Numbered from the stretch's first letter, positions 28,730 through 37,231 are shown. The stretch is DNA of 64,000 nt from Peribacillus frigoritolerans (GCF_030676415.1 NZ_JAUUTW010000001.1:248001-312000); one strand, 5' to 3'. A program made the numbers and translations. The notes: a model not told the origin generated them from the sequence alone.

Positions 28730-29119
28730 TTATGCATCCCTCCATTTCAAGCTGACGATGATATGACAATTTTCTTCCCCTGCTTTAGGATAGAAATCAA
28801 AACGAATCCCATCGGGGTTATACGTGATATCAGGTTCGTTCTTAATTCCTATCTGTCGGATCATATCGATCACGACACTCGTTTTCGATGCTTGGGCAGC
28901 AGTCATCAACCGGTTCGAGAAAGGCTTGGATGTGGCTAAAGTATCCATGACTTTTTTTACATCAAGCATTAAAGATTGCGAGGTCTTTGCCGATTTAACT
29001 AGCAGATCTGGATTGGTTGCCGAGTAGGGACGCAATGTTCCTTCCCGTTCCCGATTCATTACGCCGGCGTGAGGAGGAAATAGGATAGGGTCATATAAAA
29101 AATAAGGGAAATCCTCCAA
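28730..29119 (-). CDS. Hypothetical protein, no recognised family
   Basis: A 129-aa soluble protein I do not recognise. The N-terminus is Pro/Phe-rich (YDPILFPPHAG), followed by a helical middle (about residues 38-85) and a C-terminal beta-strand region with DITYNPDGIRFDFYPK. The start is TTG 29119 behind AAAGGAGGG, a strong ribosome site that supports expression. It is convergent with pepA and divergent from the ribA-like operon, isolated from both. Confidence 0.6.
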   Translation of the reverse strand: MEDFPYFLYDPILFPPHAGVMNREREGTLRPYSATNPDLLVKSAKTSQSLMLDVKKVMDTLATSKPFSNRLMTAAQASKTSVVIDMIRQIGIKNEPDITYNPDGIRFDFYPKAGEENCHIIVSLKWRDA

Positions 29120-29283
29120 AAGGTTTCCCTCCTTTCCTTAAGTCTGTCTATAGACACATTTTCGTCATACGTTAAAATATGTATAAAGGCCAGCCGATAT
29201 GATAGCGTGAATGACCTTTCTTCTGCAAAAAAACTTCTTGAAAATTATGATCAAAGACACACTATTGTTTGTAAACTGCTTCA

Positions 29284-29312
29284 TTGACAGGTATAGTGTA
29301 TAGTAATATACT
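29284..29312 (+). promoter_or_regulatory. SigA-type promoter of the ribA-like operon
   Basis: TTGACA at 29284-29289, a 17-bp spacer, TATACT at 29307-29312. The spacer contains a tandem GTATAGT repeat (29291-29304). No FMN-riboswitch-like sequence is present between it and the gene. Confidence 0.75.
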
Positions 29313-29329
29313 TACTTACCTAAAGTAAG
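29311..29329 (+). promoter_or_regulatory. Palindromic operator candidate
   Basis: CTTACTT (29311-29317), spacer ACCTA, AAGTAAG (29323-29329): a perfect 7-bp inverted repeat straddling the expected transcription start. It resembles dyads bound by MarR or HxlR-type regulators; the regulator is not identified here. Confidence 0.5.
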
Positions 29330-29369
29330 GAGAAGGCACACTATAAATTATAAAATAGGTGATGTTAAC

Positions 29370-30119
29370 ATGAAAATAACCCAGGAAACAAAAGACCTTT
29401 TAATAGATAAAATGAATATCATCAAAACCCCGGGGAAAGCTGATATATGCCTTGTCGGGCCTGTGAACCTGCCTGTTGAACAAGGAGATTTCTCAACGGT
29501 TTTCCAATGGTATACATGGCTTCAGCTTGACGGCGCGGATAATGACAAGGAGGCGGTGCTTGATTCGCTTTCGGAAGCCAACCTCGCTTTTGGACAACAA
29601 TCCTCCGTCTTGGTGTATGGTGATTTTAAAAAGTCGGAGGATGCACTTGTCCGGATGCATAGCATCTGTCACACAGGTGATATCTTCGGCAGTAAACGCT
29701 GTGATTGCGGCTACCAGCTCCACCAATCGATGAAGATGATTGCCGAGCATGGGTGCGGGGCCATTTTTTACCTTGCGGACCATGAAGGAAGGGGGATTGG
29801 CCTATTTTCAAAATCACTTGCCTATTTGCTTCAGCAGGAAGGTTATGACACGGTCGAGGCGAATGAAGCTTTAGGATTCCAAGACGATACGCGATCTTAC
29901 GAGGGAGCCATTCGCGTGTTAAGGGAACTGCGCGAGGATCCGGTGACTTTAATCACGAATAACCCCAAAAAGCTGGATGCCCTCATGAAGCATGGACTTG
30001 CGGCAAAGGACCATATCCCGCTTTGGGGCGGTTTGACGGAAGATAATAGTTTCTATCTGGATACAAAGGTTAAGAAGTCTGGACATATTCCCCAAAAGAA
30101 GCCAACTTTGATTGTATAA
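29370..30119 (+). CDS. Stand-alone GTP cyclohydrolase II, divergent paralogue (RibA-like)
   Basis: A 249-aa protein with the GTP cyclohydrolase II domain but no DHBP synthase (RibB) domain. The zinc site is intact: C100, C111 and C113 in MHSIC and KRCDCG. The next motif reads YLADHEGRGIGL (134-145), where canonical enzymes have YLRQEGRGIGL, one residue shorter and with an Arg here missing. An N-terminal extension of about 80 residues precedes the core. Canonical activity opens GTP to a diaminopyrimidine. It is first in a four-gene operon with ribD, a monooxygenase and a HAD nucleotidase. Confidence 0.85.
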   Translation: MKITQETKDLLIDKMNIIKTPGKADICLVGPVNLPVEQGDFSTVFQWYTWLQLDGADNDKEAVLDSLSEANLAFGQQSSVLVYGDFKKSEDALVRMHSICHTGDIFGSKRCDCGYQLHQSMKMIAEHGCGAIFYLADHEGRGIGLFSKSLAYLLQQEGYDTVEANEALGFQDDTRSYEGAIRVLRELREDPVTLITNNPKKLDALMKHGLAAKDHIPLWGGLTEDNSFYLDTKVKKSGHIPQKKPTLIV

Positions 30120-30132
30120 GGAGAGCTATAGT

Positions 30133-31227
30133 ATGAATGATGATCAATATTACATGAAGCTGGCACTGGATTTGGCGGCCAGTGCAAAAGGAAAGACGAA
30201 TCCAAATCCAGTGGTCGGTGCAGTCATAGTCAAAGACGGTGTGATAGCCGGGACAGGAATCCACCGTAAAGCGGGTGAACCGCATGCGGAAGTACATGCT
30301 TTCAAAATGGCGGGTGAGTATGCAGGAGGTGCAACGCTATATGTGACTCTTGAGCCTTGTTCCCATTATGGAAAGACACCTCCTTGTGCAAATTTGGTGA
30401 AAGAATCAGGTGTCCGGCGGGTTGTTGTGGCTACTCAAGATCCGAATCCGGAAGTAGCCGGCAGAGGGATATCGATCCTAAAGGATGCTGGCATTGAAGT
30501 GGAAGTTGGCGTCCTGGAAAAGGAAGCTCAAAGGCTGAATGAGCGTTTTATTCACAATATGCTGACGAATCGCCCATTTGTCATATCGAAGTATGCGATG
30601 ACGCTCGATGGAAAACTTGCAACCCACACAGGCCATTCAAAATGGATAACAGGAGAAGAATCACGTCATTCCGTTCATTTGCTTCGTGATGAGGTGGATG
30701 CCATTCTAGTTGGTATCGGGACTGTGTTGGCCGATGATCCATCACTCACGACCAGACTTCCGGAGGGCGGAGGGAAAAATCCGATCCGGATCATTTTAGA
30801 CAGTGAATTACGGGTTCCCTTGGATGCCAATGTTGTACAAGTATCAGATGCGAAAACCTTGATCGTAACGCAGGAAAATGCACCTGCGGATAAAATGGGC
30901 CTTTTACGTGAAAAAGGGATCGAATTCATTTTCGTTCCCAAAAACGAGACGGGACTGAATCTAAGGGCTTTGATGGAAGAGCTGTATAAAAAGGGGATTA
31001 CGGATGTCTTGCTGGAAGGCGGAAGCGAAGTTAATGCCTCTTTCCTTAGGGAAGGGCTCATTGATAAATACTTGATTTATATAGCCCCTAAACTATTGGG
31101 CGGAAGAAACTCACTAACACCGTATACTGGAATGAATGTGGATACGATGGATGAAGCGATGGATGTTTCCTTCTCTGGCGTGGAAACGTTTGGTGAGGAC
31201 ATACGCATCACGGCTTATCCTAAATAA
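30133..31227 (+). CDS. ribD: RibD, bifunctional diaminopyrimidine deaminase/reductase
   Basis: A 364-aa two-domain enzyme. The N-terminal cytidine-deaminase-type domain has HAE (51-53) and the zinc cysteines C76 and C85 in EPCSHYGKTPPC. The C-terminal RibD-type reductase domain (about 150-364) has LLEGGSEVN. It converts the GTP cyclohydrolase II product to 5-amino-6-ribitylamino-uracil phosphate. I chose ATG 30133 behind AAGGAGAG. It starts 13 bp after the GTP cyclohydrolase gene. The remaining riboflavin genes (ribE, ribH, ribB) are not present nearby. Confidence 0.9.
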   Translation: MNDDQYYMKLALDLAASAKGKTNPNPVVGAVIVKDGVIAGTGIHRKAGEPHAEVHAFKMAGEYAGGATLYVTLEPCSHYGKTPPCANLVKESGVRRVVVATQDPNPEVAGRGISILKDAGIEVEVGVLEKEAQRLNERFIHNMLTNRPFVISKYAMTLDGKLATHTGHSKWITGEESRHSVHLLRDEVDAILVGIGTVLADDPSLTTRLPEGGGKNPIRIILDSELRVPLDANVVQVSDAKTLIVTQENAPADKMGLLREKGIEFIFVPKNETGLNLRALMEELYKKGITDVLLEGGSEVNASFLREGLIDKYLIYIAPKLLGGRNSLTPYTGMNVDTMDEAMDVSFSGVETFGEDIRITAYPK

Positions 31228-31250
31228 AAATAGACAACAGGTGAAGAGGC

Positions 31251-32348
31251 ATGTTGGTTAAAACAGATGTATGCATAGTCGGATCAGGTCCTGGGGGAGC
31301 CCTGCTGGCTTACCTATTGGCCAAGCAGGGCATTTCAGTCGTTTTGCTTGAAAGGCATTCTGAGGTTTCAAGTGAGTTCAGGGGCGAGTTCTTGAACGAT
31401 GAAGGAGAGGGCATTCTTAAAAAGCACGGTTTATTCGAGAGTGTGGAAAGACTTGGCTTGCTTAGGATGGAACAAATTGAATATTGGAATGACGGCCACA
31501 TATATAAAAGCATTTACCCTGAATGGCCTGTCGATCATGTTGGGATACATGTCCCTCAAAATCATCTGCTTACAGCTATATTGAATGAAGCCGAAAAGCT
31601 GGACTCTTTTCAATTGATGATGAATACGAGGGTTACGGACTTGATACAGAATGAAATGGGCCGTTTTACGGGTGTCAAGGCTCGAAAAGGCGGAAATGAC
31701 CTGGAAGTGCAAAGTTCATTGATAATCGGAGCGGACGGCAGATTTTCCATCGTTAGAAAAAAAGCGGGAATCCCAGTAGTGATTAAAGATCATGGCTATG
31801 ATTTACTGTGGGCAAAAATTCCTGCTCCGGAGGGGTGGAAGCCTTCGATCAAGATGACATTGGTAAATGGCTCACAGGTTGCCCTCTTCACTCAGGCTGG
31901 AGGTTACATCCAAATTGGCTGGAATATAGAGCATGGTTCATTTTCCCATTTGCGAAAACAGCATTTTGATCCATTCATTGAAGATTTGCTTTTTGCCTTT
32001 CCTGAATTAAAAAAGGTTGTGTGTGAAAATATCCGCTCTTGGCAGGACTTCATTTTATTGGATGTTTACAGCAGCTATTGTGAAACGTGGACAAAGGATG
32101 GCGTTGCTTTATTAGGTGATGCTGCCCATACGATGACACCTACAGGTGCGTTCGGCCTCAATTGTGCCATGAAGGATGCCGATATATTAGCCGAGCTTAT
32201 TTCTGGATGCATCCGGCAGGAGGATACTGGCTTCCTTGGACTGAAAATGGCTGAGCCGGAAAGAAAAGCCGAAATTGAAAGATTACAGGCCATTCAGGTG
32301 GACAAGGAAATTTCCTTCGCATCACAGTTTGCCGCAGCTTATGTTTAA
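31251..32348 (+). CDS. PHBH-fold FAD-dependent monooxygenase
   Basis: A 365-aa class A flavoprotein monooxygenase (PF01494 type). The Rossmann FAD motif GSGPGG is at 11-16, the DG motif GADGRFS at 160-166, and the GD motif GDAAHTMTPTG at 289-299. Relatives hydroxylate aromatic or pyrimidine-like rings, or reduce isoprenoids. It lies 23 bp after ribD on the same transcript and 15 bp before the HAD gene, so its substrate may come from the preceding enzymes or it may use the flavin they help supply. Confidence 0.85.
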   Translation: MLVKTDVCIVGSGPGGALLAYLLAKQGISVVLLERHSEVSSEFRGEFLNDEGEGILKKHGLFESVERLGLLRMEQIEYWNDGHIYKSIYPEWPVDHVGIHVPQNHLLTAILNEAEKLDSFQLMMNTRVTDLIQNEMGRFTGVKARKGGNDLEVQSSLIIGADGRFSIVRKKAGIPVVIKDHGYDLLWAKIPAPEGWKPSIKMTLVNGSQVALFTQAGGYIQIGWNIEHGSFSHLRKQHFDPFIEDLLFAFPELKKVVCENIRSWQDFILLDVYSSYCETWTKDGVALLGDAAHTMTPTGAFGLNCAMKDADILAELISGCIRQEDTGFLGLKMAEPERKAEIERLQAIQVDKEISFASQFAAAYV

Positions 32349-32363
32349 ATAGGAGTGAAGGAT

Positions 32364-32927
32364 ATGAAATTCGGTTTTGATATTGACGATACCCTTATTA
32401 ACTTGAGGGAGTTCGCGTTCCATCTTTATAATGAAAAGCTTAATACGAACATAGAGTTAACGAAATTCAGAGCTTTAAAGACGTTGGAGATCCATGAAGC
32501 TTTCGGGCTTGATAAAGAGGCTGGGGGCGAGATGTGGAACAGCCTTGCCGATGAAGTGTACTATTCATCATGTCCAGCCTTCGAGGGCGCAGTGGAAACG
32601 CTGCAGGAGCTTGAACGCGATGGCCATGAAATCTACTACATCACCGCCAGAAAAGCGGAGCATGGTGAACGGACGAAGAAATGGCTGATTGAAAATGGCT
32701 TTCCGGTTAAGGATGACCATTTTTACTGCGGGATGAAGGATCATGAAAAAATTGATACGATCCGCAAATTGGAATTGGATTATTATTTTGATGATAAACC
32801 GGCAGTGTTGGAAACTTTATTGGATATTCCAACGAAAGTGTATGCAATCGATAACTCCTATAACAGGGAATTGGATATCCCAAGACTGACAAGCTGGTTT
32901 GAATTAAAAGAAATCCTCTCCAAATAA
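32364..32927 (+). CDS. HAD-family nucleotidase, NT5C/YqfW-like
   Basis: A 187-aa HAD phosphatase of the 5'(3')-deoxyribonucleotidase type. Motif I is DIDDT (D6, D8), motif II lies in the ITARK segment, and the acidic motif is DYYFDDKP near residue 145. It probably dephosphorylates a nucleotide-like substrate. As the last gene after ribA-like and ribD it could supply the ribityl-pyrimidine phosphatase step. ATG 32364 follows AGGAGTG; a GTG nine bases upstream overlaps that site. A terminator follows. Confidence 0.8.
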   Translation: MKFGFDIDDTLINLREFAFHLYNEKLNTNIELTKFRALKTLEIHEAFGLDKEAGGEMWNSLADEVYYSSCPAFEGAVETLQELERDGHEIYYITARKAEHGERTKKWLIENGFPVKDDHFYCGMKDHEKIDTIRKLELDYYFDDKPAVLETLLDIPTKVYAIDNSYNRELDIPRLTSWFELKEILSK

Positions 32928-32946
32928 TACAATTCACATTATTGAC

Positions 32947-32981
32947 GGATGACTTGATAGACTTGGGTCATCCTTTTTTTG
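32947..32981 (+). terminator. Terminator of the ribA-like operon
   Basis: GGATGAC (32947-32953) pairs with GTCATCC (32967-32973), followed by seven T residues. Confidence 0.8.
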
Positions 32982-33055
32982 TATACTAATATGAATAGTG
33001 ATTCATTTTGTTGATGTAAATAGCAGGAAAAAACATGAGAGTTGGGGGTATTGGG

Positions 33056-33454
33056 ATGGAGAGAAATATTGAAAAGTCATTGATAGGCACGCTGGGGATA
33101 GAAATGAAAGAAGTCGGTGATGGGAAAGTCATTGCGACGATGCCGGTGGATGAACGAACTAGGCAGCCGTATGGTTTGTTGCATGGGGGAGCGTCCGTTG
33201 CCCTTGCGGAATCTGTTGCAAGCTTTGGCGGAATGCAGCTGGTAGATAGCACAAAACAAGCTGTCGTCGGCCTTGAAATCAATGCCAATCATGTAAGGGG
33301 CGTCCGTTCCGGTTTTGTTACCGCTGAAGGGAACATCATCCATCGCGGGAAGACGACGATGGTGTGGGACGTGAAAATCCGTGATGAAGAAGATCATCTT
33401 ATCTGCATTTCACGCTGTACATTGGCCGTTATCGACTTATCAAAGTCAAAGTGA
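33056..33454 (+). CDS. Hotdog-fold thioesterase, PaaI/MenI-like
   Basis: A 132-aa hotdog-fold acyl-CoA thioesterase with the family motif YGLLHGGASVALAE (about residues 40-53, containing HGG). Relatives hydrolyse DHNA-CoA in menaquinone synthesis or phenylacetyl-type CoAs; this one may be either. I chose ATG 33056 behind a GGGGG stretch; ATG 33035 behind AGGA is a real alternative, adding seven residues. It is monocistronic between two terminators or promoters. Confidence 0.8.
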   Translation: MERNIEKSLIGTLGIEMKEVGDGKVIATMPVDERTRQPYGLLHGGASVALAESVASFGGMQLVDSTKQAVVGLEINANHVRGVRSGFVTAEGNIIHRGKTTMVWDVKIRDEEDHLICISRCTLAVIDLSKSK

Positions 33455-33553
33455 ATCAAAAGAACAATCGCGGATAAAGTGGCGTAATGATTCTACAGTG
33501 TCAGGTCTAAGTATAATATGGCAGTAGACTATTGTATGAAAAGAGGTTTTTTT

Positions 33554-34273
33554 ATGCTGGTGGGTCATATACAAGAAATCACCCGTCATCCTGTAAAATC
33601 ATTCACTGGTGAACAGGTACAGAAAACGAAGGTGATGGACTATGGACTATATGGAGATCGCAGCCATGCCTTTAAAGACAAAAATGGGAAGTTCCTGACG
33701 ATAACCCAAGTACCGGAAATGGTCCGTTATCAAGCTGTTTTTTCTGGAAAGGAAACGCTTGACCAATATCCGGAAATCAAAGTGAAGACCCCTTCAGGAA
33801 GCGTACTGACATGGGGAGAGGAAGCCTTTCAGGAGGAAATGGAACGGTTGTTAAAACAGGAGGCAGTACCCGTTGTTTATCACCCTGCACATATTCCTTT
33901 AGGTGCGATTGAAGAAGAAAACATCCTGCTTGTCAGTGATGCTTCGATTGGAGAATTGACAAAGCTTTGGGGAAAAGAACTGGATGGCAGGAGATTCAGA
34001 CAAAATTTAGTGCTATCCTTAGTGAACAAAACGCCCTTTTTAGAAGAGCAATGGTTCGGAAAAAGGATGCTAATCGGAAATGAAGTAGAATTGGAGATCA
34101 AAAGGTATTGTGAGCGTTGTATGATCATAACTGTCGATCCAAGCGACTCCCAGAGAGATCCATCACTCCTGAAAACTGTCGTCAAGGAAAGGGAAAATCA
34201 TTTTGGCGTATATGCCTCGGTCATGCAAACAGGTGAAATCAGAGTGGGCGACCAGGTATTTTTAAAAGATTGA
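33554..34273 (+). CDS. MOSC domain protein
   Basis: A 239-aa protein with an N-terminal MOSC beta-barrel region containing RHPVKSF and YGDRS, and a C-terminal MOSC core with YCERC (about residue 190) carrying the cysteine. MOSC proteins bind a sulfurated cofactor, often molybdenum, or reduce N-hydroxylated compounds. I chose ATG 33554 behind AGAGG; the longer frame from 33518 is rejected. No molybdenum cofactor genes are nearby. Confidence 0.85.
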   Translation: MLVGHIQEITRHPVKSFTGEQVQKTKVMDYGLYGDRSHAFKDKNGKFLTITQVPEMVRYQAVFSGKETLDQYPEIKVKTPSGSVLTWGEEAFQEEMERLLKQEAVPVVYHPAHIPLGAIEEENILLVSDASIGELTKLWGKELDGRRFRQNLVLSLVNKTPFLEEQWFGKRMLIGNEVELEIKRYCERCMIITVDPSDSQRDPSLLKTVVKERENHFGVYASVMQTGEIRVGDQVFLKD

Positions 34274-34278
34274 AACAG

Positions 34279-34314
34279 AAAAGAGCTGCTCCTGTAATCA
34301 GGGCAGCTCTTTTG
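34279..34314. terminator. Bidirectional terminator between the MOSC gene and mrpG
   Basis: AAAAGAGCTGC pairs with GCAGCTCTTTT around a short inner stem. T-tracts exist on both strands. Confidence 0.8.
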
Positions 34315-34326
34315 CAATGGCAGGGA

Positions 34327-34665
34327 TCACCGGGTTTTCTTTAAATCATCCTGGACACTCCGATCCCACATTTTTACGCCAGTATGATAAGCCGAGCGCA
34401 TGATTAAATGTCCGGCAACAGGACTGGTCATGAAGATGAAGATGATCGCGAGCACGACCCGGAAATCGAAATGGCTATGTTTATAATAAAAATATAACAA
34501 GGTGCCGATCAGGATGAACATGATTCCAAGTGTCGAGCTTTTTGAGGCAGCGTGATTTCTTGTATAGACGTCGGGCAGCCGGATGATGCCGAAAGCCGAG
34601 ACTAAAAAGAGAAAGACTCCCATTAATAGGAATAGGGCCGATAGGATTTCAACGATTGCGGTCAT
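34327..34665 (-). CDS. mrpG: Na+/H+ antiporter subunit MrpG
   Basis: A 112-aa MrpG/PhaG subunit with three membrane helices and the conserved PDVYTRNHAASKSSTLG stretch (about residues 30-46). It is the last gene of the seven-gene mrp operon and overlaps mrpF by 17 bp. The complex exchanges cytoplasmic Na+ (or K+) for H+ and is needed for sodium and alkali tolerance and normal sporulation in B. subtilis. All seven subunits are required for activity. Confidence 0.9.
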   Translation of the reverse strand: MTAIVEILSALFLLMGVFLFLVSAFGIIRLPDVYTRNHAASKSSTLGIMFILIGTLLYFYYKHSHFDFRVVLAIIFIFMTSPVAGHLIMRSAYHTGVKMWDRSVQDDLKKTR

Positions 34666-34933
34666 CTTCGATTATCTCCCCTTTCTCAAGGAATTTGGCG
34701 AAAGCGACCGTTCCGATGAAAGATAGAATTCCGAGCAGAAGAATAGCTTCCAGATATGCGCTTGTATCCATGACAATGGAGGCAAGTGCAACGATTGCGA
34801 TAAGATTGATTCCCATTGCATCGAGTGCGATGACCCGATCCGGCACGGAAGGCCCTTTGATTAAACGGTATAAGAATCCAATCATGGAAAGCGAAACACC
34901 GAGCAACGCGATTTTAAGCATTAGATCGAACAT
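34649..34933 (-). CDS. mrpF: Na+/H+ antiporter subunit MrpF
   Basis: A 94-aa MrpF subunit with three helices and the family motif GPSVPDRVIALD (about residues 28-39). Its length equals the usual one. Its start shares one base with the mrpE stop, and its end overlaps mrpG, so translation is coupled. Confidence 0.9.
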   Translation of the reverse strand: MFDLMLKIALLGVSLSMIGFLYRLIKGPSVPDRVIALDAMGINLIAIVALASIVMDTSAYLEAILLLGILSFIGTVAFAKFLEKGEIIEDDRNR

Positions 34934-35409
34934 TATTTGCCCACCTCCATAATCGCTTTTTCAAATGTATTTTTAATGCTGTCAACAGCCTCTTCCTTGT
35001 CGGCAATATCCATCGCGTGGATATAAAGAATCCGATTATCTTCCGATACTTCAACGACAAGTGTTCCTGGTGTCAGTGTAATTAAATTCGATAGTATCGT
35101 AATTTCCCAATCCTTGGTCAGCACGGTTTCAAATGCGAATATGCCAGGCCTCATATCCAGACTCGGTTTAAGCACGGCCTTAAGGACGCTAATGTTGGAA
35201 AGTATGAGTTCCCTTGCGAATATGAGCAGCAATAGAACGACGGCATTCACCCTTTTCAAGTAAAAACGATCATTGAAAAAATGACGGAAGACGAACATGA
35301 TGCCGAGCCCCAATATATATCCGATGATAAAAGTGCTCCCGTTAAACTCATTTTTCAAAAACATCCAGATAACCGCAAGGAACACATTCAGTAAAATTTG
35401 GAATGACAT
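34933..35409 (-). CDS. mrpE: Na+/H+ antiporter subunit MrpE
   Basis: A 158-aa MrpE subunit with two or three N-terminal helices and a C-terminal cytoplasmic part containing TLTPGTLVVEV (about residues 110-120), typical of MnhE/MrpE. It starts 6 bp after mrpD. In related systems it acts in complex assembly and is dispensable for some activity. Confidence 0.9.
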   Translation of the reverse strand: MSFQILLNVFLAVIWMFLKNEFNGSTFIIGYILGLGIMFVFRHFFNDRFYLKRVNAVVLLLLIFARELILSNISVLKAVLKPSLDMRPGIFAFETVLTKDWEITILSNLITLTPGTLVVEVSEDNRILYIHAMDIADKEEAVDSIKNTFEKAIMEVGK

Positions 35410-35415
35410 CAGGCA

Positions 35416-36897
35416 CTACTCCTTTAAAACCGCTTTGTTATAAATTTCGGGATTCATTAATGCATCTACAGCTTGTGTAATGAATGGGTAAATCGATTCT
35501 GTTCCTACTCCGAATAAAATGGAAATGATCACGAGGAGGGCAGCAGGAACCAGCATTTTATTCACCGTTTCATTAGGTAAGGCATAATCAGCTTTTGGTG
35601 TTCCCCAAAAGCCATTCATGAATATTTTCATGACGGAATATAGGACCATCAAGCTTGAAAGCAAGACAACGGCCATTCCGAAGTAGGCTCCTTTTTCTGC
35701 AGCTCCTTGAAGAATCAGGAGCTTGCCGGCAAAACCGCTGAACGGGGGAATCCCCGCCAATGATATGGCAGCTATGAAGAAGGTCCATGCAACGGCCGGA
35801 TATTGCTTGATCAAGCCGCCCATGTCCCGCAAATCATCCGATCCGCTGATTTTGATCATGATGCCAACGAGCAGGAAGAGTGCAGCCTTGATGAGCATGT
35901 CATGAATGATATAGAGAATGGACCCCGATAAGCCCTGTTCATTCATGATGGAGATTCCGAATAGGATAACCCCGACGGCGATGATGATATTGTAAATGAT
36001 GATTTTTTTAACATCCCAATAGGCTATCGCACCAATGACACCGATGATGATAGTCAAGATTGCAAGTATCGCAAGGAAAGTATGGGTGAAATCCTGGTCA
36101 TGATAAAACATGAGTGTATAAGTCCTGAAAATGGAATATATCCCGACCTTTGTCAGCAATGCCCCGAATAGAGCCATCACTGGAATGGGCGGAGCATAAT
36201 AGGACCCTGGCAGCCATTGGAAGAGCGGGAAAATGGCTCCCTTCAAACCGAATACGATCAGAAATCCAATCGCTATTACCGAGATGATTCCAGGTTGGTT
36301 GACTTCCGTTATCCTTTGGCTGATGTCCGCCATGTTCAATGTTCCTAGAACTGAATAAAGATACGCCACCATGATGACGAAAAAGGAAGAGGAAAGCACA
36401 TTGACGATAATATACTTCAATGATTCCCTCAGTTGGATTTTCGTCCCTCCCAGTACCAGCAGCACGTAGGAAGCCATCAGCATGACTTCGAAGAATACGA
36501 ATAGATTGAAAAGATCCCCCGTAAGGAAAGCACCGTTTACTCCAATCAGCAAAAATTGAAATACAGGATAATAATAATGTCTTTCACGTTCTTCCCCTAT
36601 GGAGTAAAACGAGTAAAGCAGTATAGCCAATCCAATGACATTCGTGGTCAGTACCAGCAGCGAAGAAAGCATATCTGCGACGATCACGATCCCGAATGGC
36701 GCCTCCCAGCTGCCGACACCTAAAGTCAAGATCCCTTGAGTATGGACCGTAAACACTAGATAAAGGGAAATTACAATTCCGATAAGAGAGGAAGTAAGGG
36801 ATATCCCTCTTTGCAGCTTGACTTTTTTTGCAAAGAAAATGAGCAGGATGCCTGTAAAAAGCGGCCATAAAACAGGCATGAAAGTAAGATTATTCAT
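35416..36897 (-). CDS. mrpD: Na+/H+ antiporter subunit MrpD
   Basis: A 493-aa proton-translocating subunit homologous to the NuoM/NuoN subunits of complex I, with about 14 helices. The conserved F-ExMLMASYVLL segment (about residue 137) carries the key glutamate, and a lysine-containing helix follows near residue 219. It overlaps mrpC by 8 bp. The length matches the B. subtilis protein. Confidence 0.95.
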   Translation of the reverse strand: MNNLTFMPVLWPLFTGILLIFFAKKVKLQRGISLTSSLIGIVISLYLVFTVHTQGILTLGVGSWEAPFGIVIVADMLSSLLVLTTNVIGLAILLYSFYSIGEERERHYYYPVFQFLLIGVNGAFLTGDLFNLFVFFEVMLMASYVLLVLGGTKIQLRESLKYIIVNVLSSSFFVIMVAYLYSVLGTLNMADISQRITEVNQPGIISVIAIGFLIVFGLKGAIFPLFQWLPGSYYAPPIPVMALFGALLTKVGIYSIFRTYTLMFYHDQDFTHTFLAILAILTIIIGVIGAIAYWDVKKIIIYNIIIAVGVILFGISIMNEQGLSGSILYIIHDMLIKAALFLLVGIMIKISGSDDLRDMGGLIKQYPAVAWTFFIAAISLAGIPPFSGFAGKLLILQGAAEKGAYFGMAVVLLSSLMVLYSVMKIFMNGFWGTPKADYALPNETVNKMLVPAALLVIISILFGVGTESIYPFITQAVDALMNPEIYNKAVLKE

Positions 36898-37231
36898 TCG
36901 TCTCAGTACCTCTCATTTCTTCCATGTCATCCGTACCAAGTTCCTGGTAGGTCCGATAAGCGAGTACCAGCAGAAATGATGTGACTCCGAAACTGATGAC
37001 GATCGCCGTCAAGATAAGTGCTTGCGGAAGCGGATCGACATAAGATGCTGCTTTATCACTTAGCAATGGAACGGAATCGCCTTTCAAACCGCCCATCGTC
37101 AAAATCAAAAGGTGGGCGCCGTGACTGAGCAGCCCTGTACCGATTATGATTCTTAAAATGCTTTTTGAAAGCATTAAATAGGTCGCACACATAAATAGTA
37201 TTCCAATCACAATGGCCATTAAAAGTTCCAT
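36890..37231 (-). CDS. mrpC: Na+/H+ antiporter subunit MrpC
   Basis: A 113-aa NuoK-like subunit with three helices. The region with DPLPQALILTAIVI (about residues 66-79) is diagnostic for MrpC. The start shares one base with the mrpB stop. The C-terminal tail is acidic and cytoplasmic. Confidence 0.9.
   Translation of the reverse strand: MELLMAIVIGILFMCATYLMLSKSILRIIIGTGLLSHGAHLLILTMGGLKGDSVPLLSDKAASYVDPLPQALILTAIVISFGVTSFLLVLAYRTYQELGTDDMEEMRGTETNE

Noticed and set aside
29120-29369. Possible FMN riboswitch before the ribA-like gene
   Set aside because: I looked for the conserved RFN-type segments and saw none; the region holds only a promoter and palindromes.
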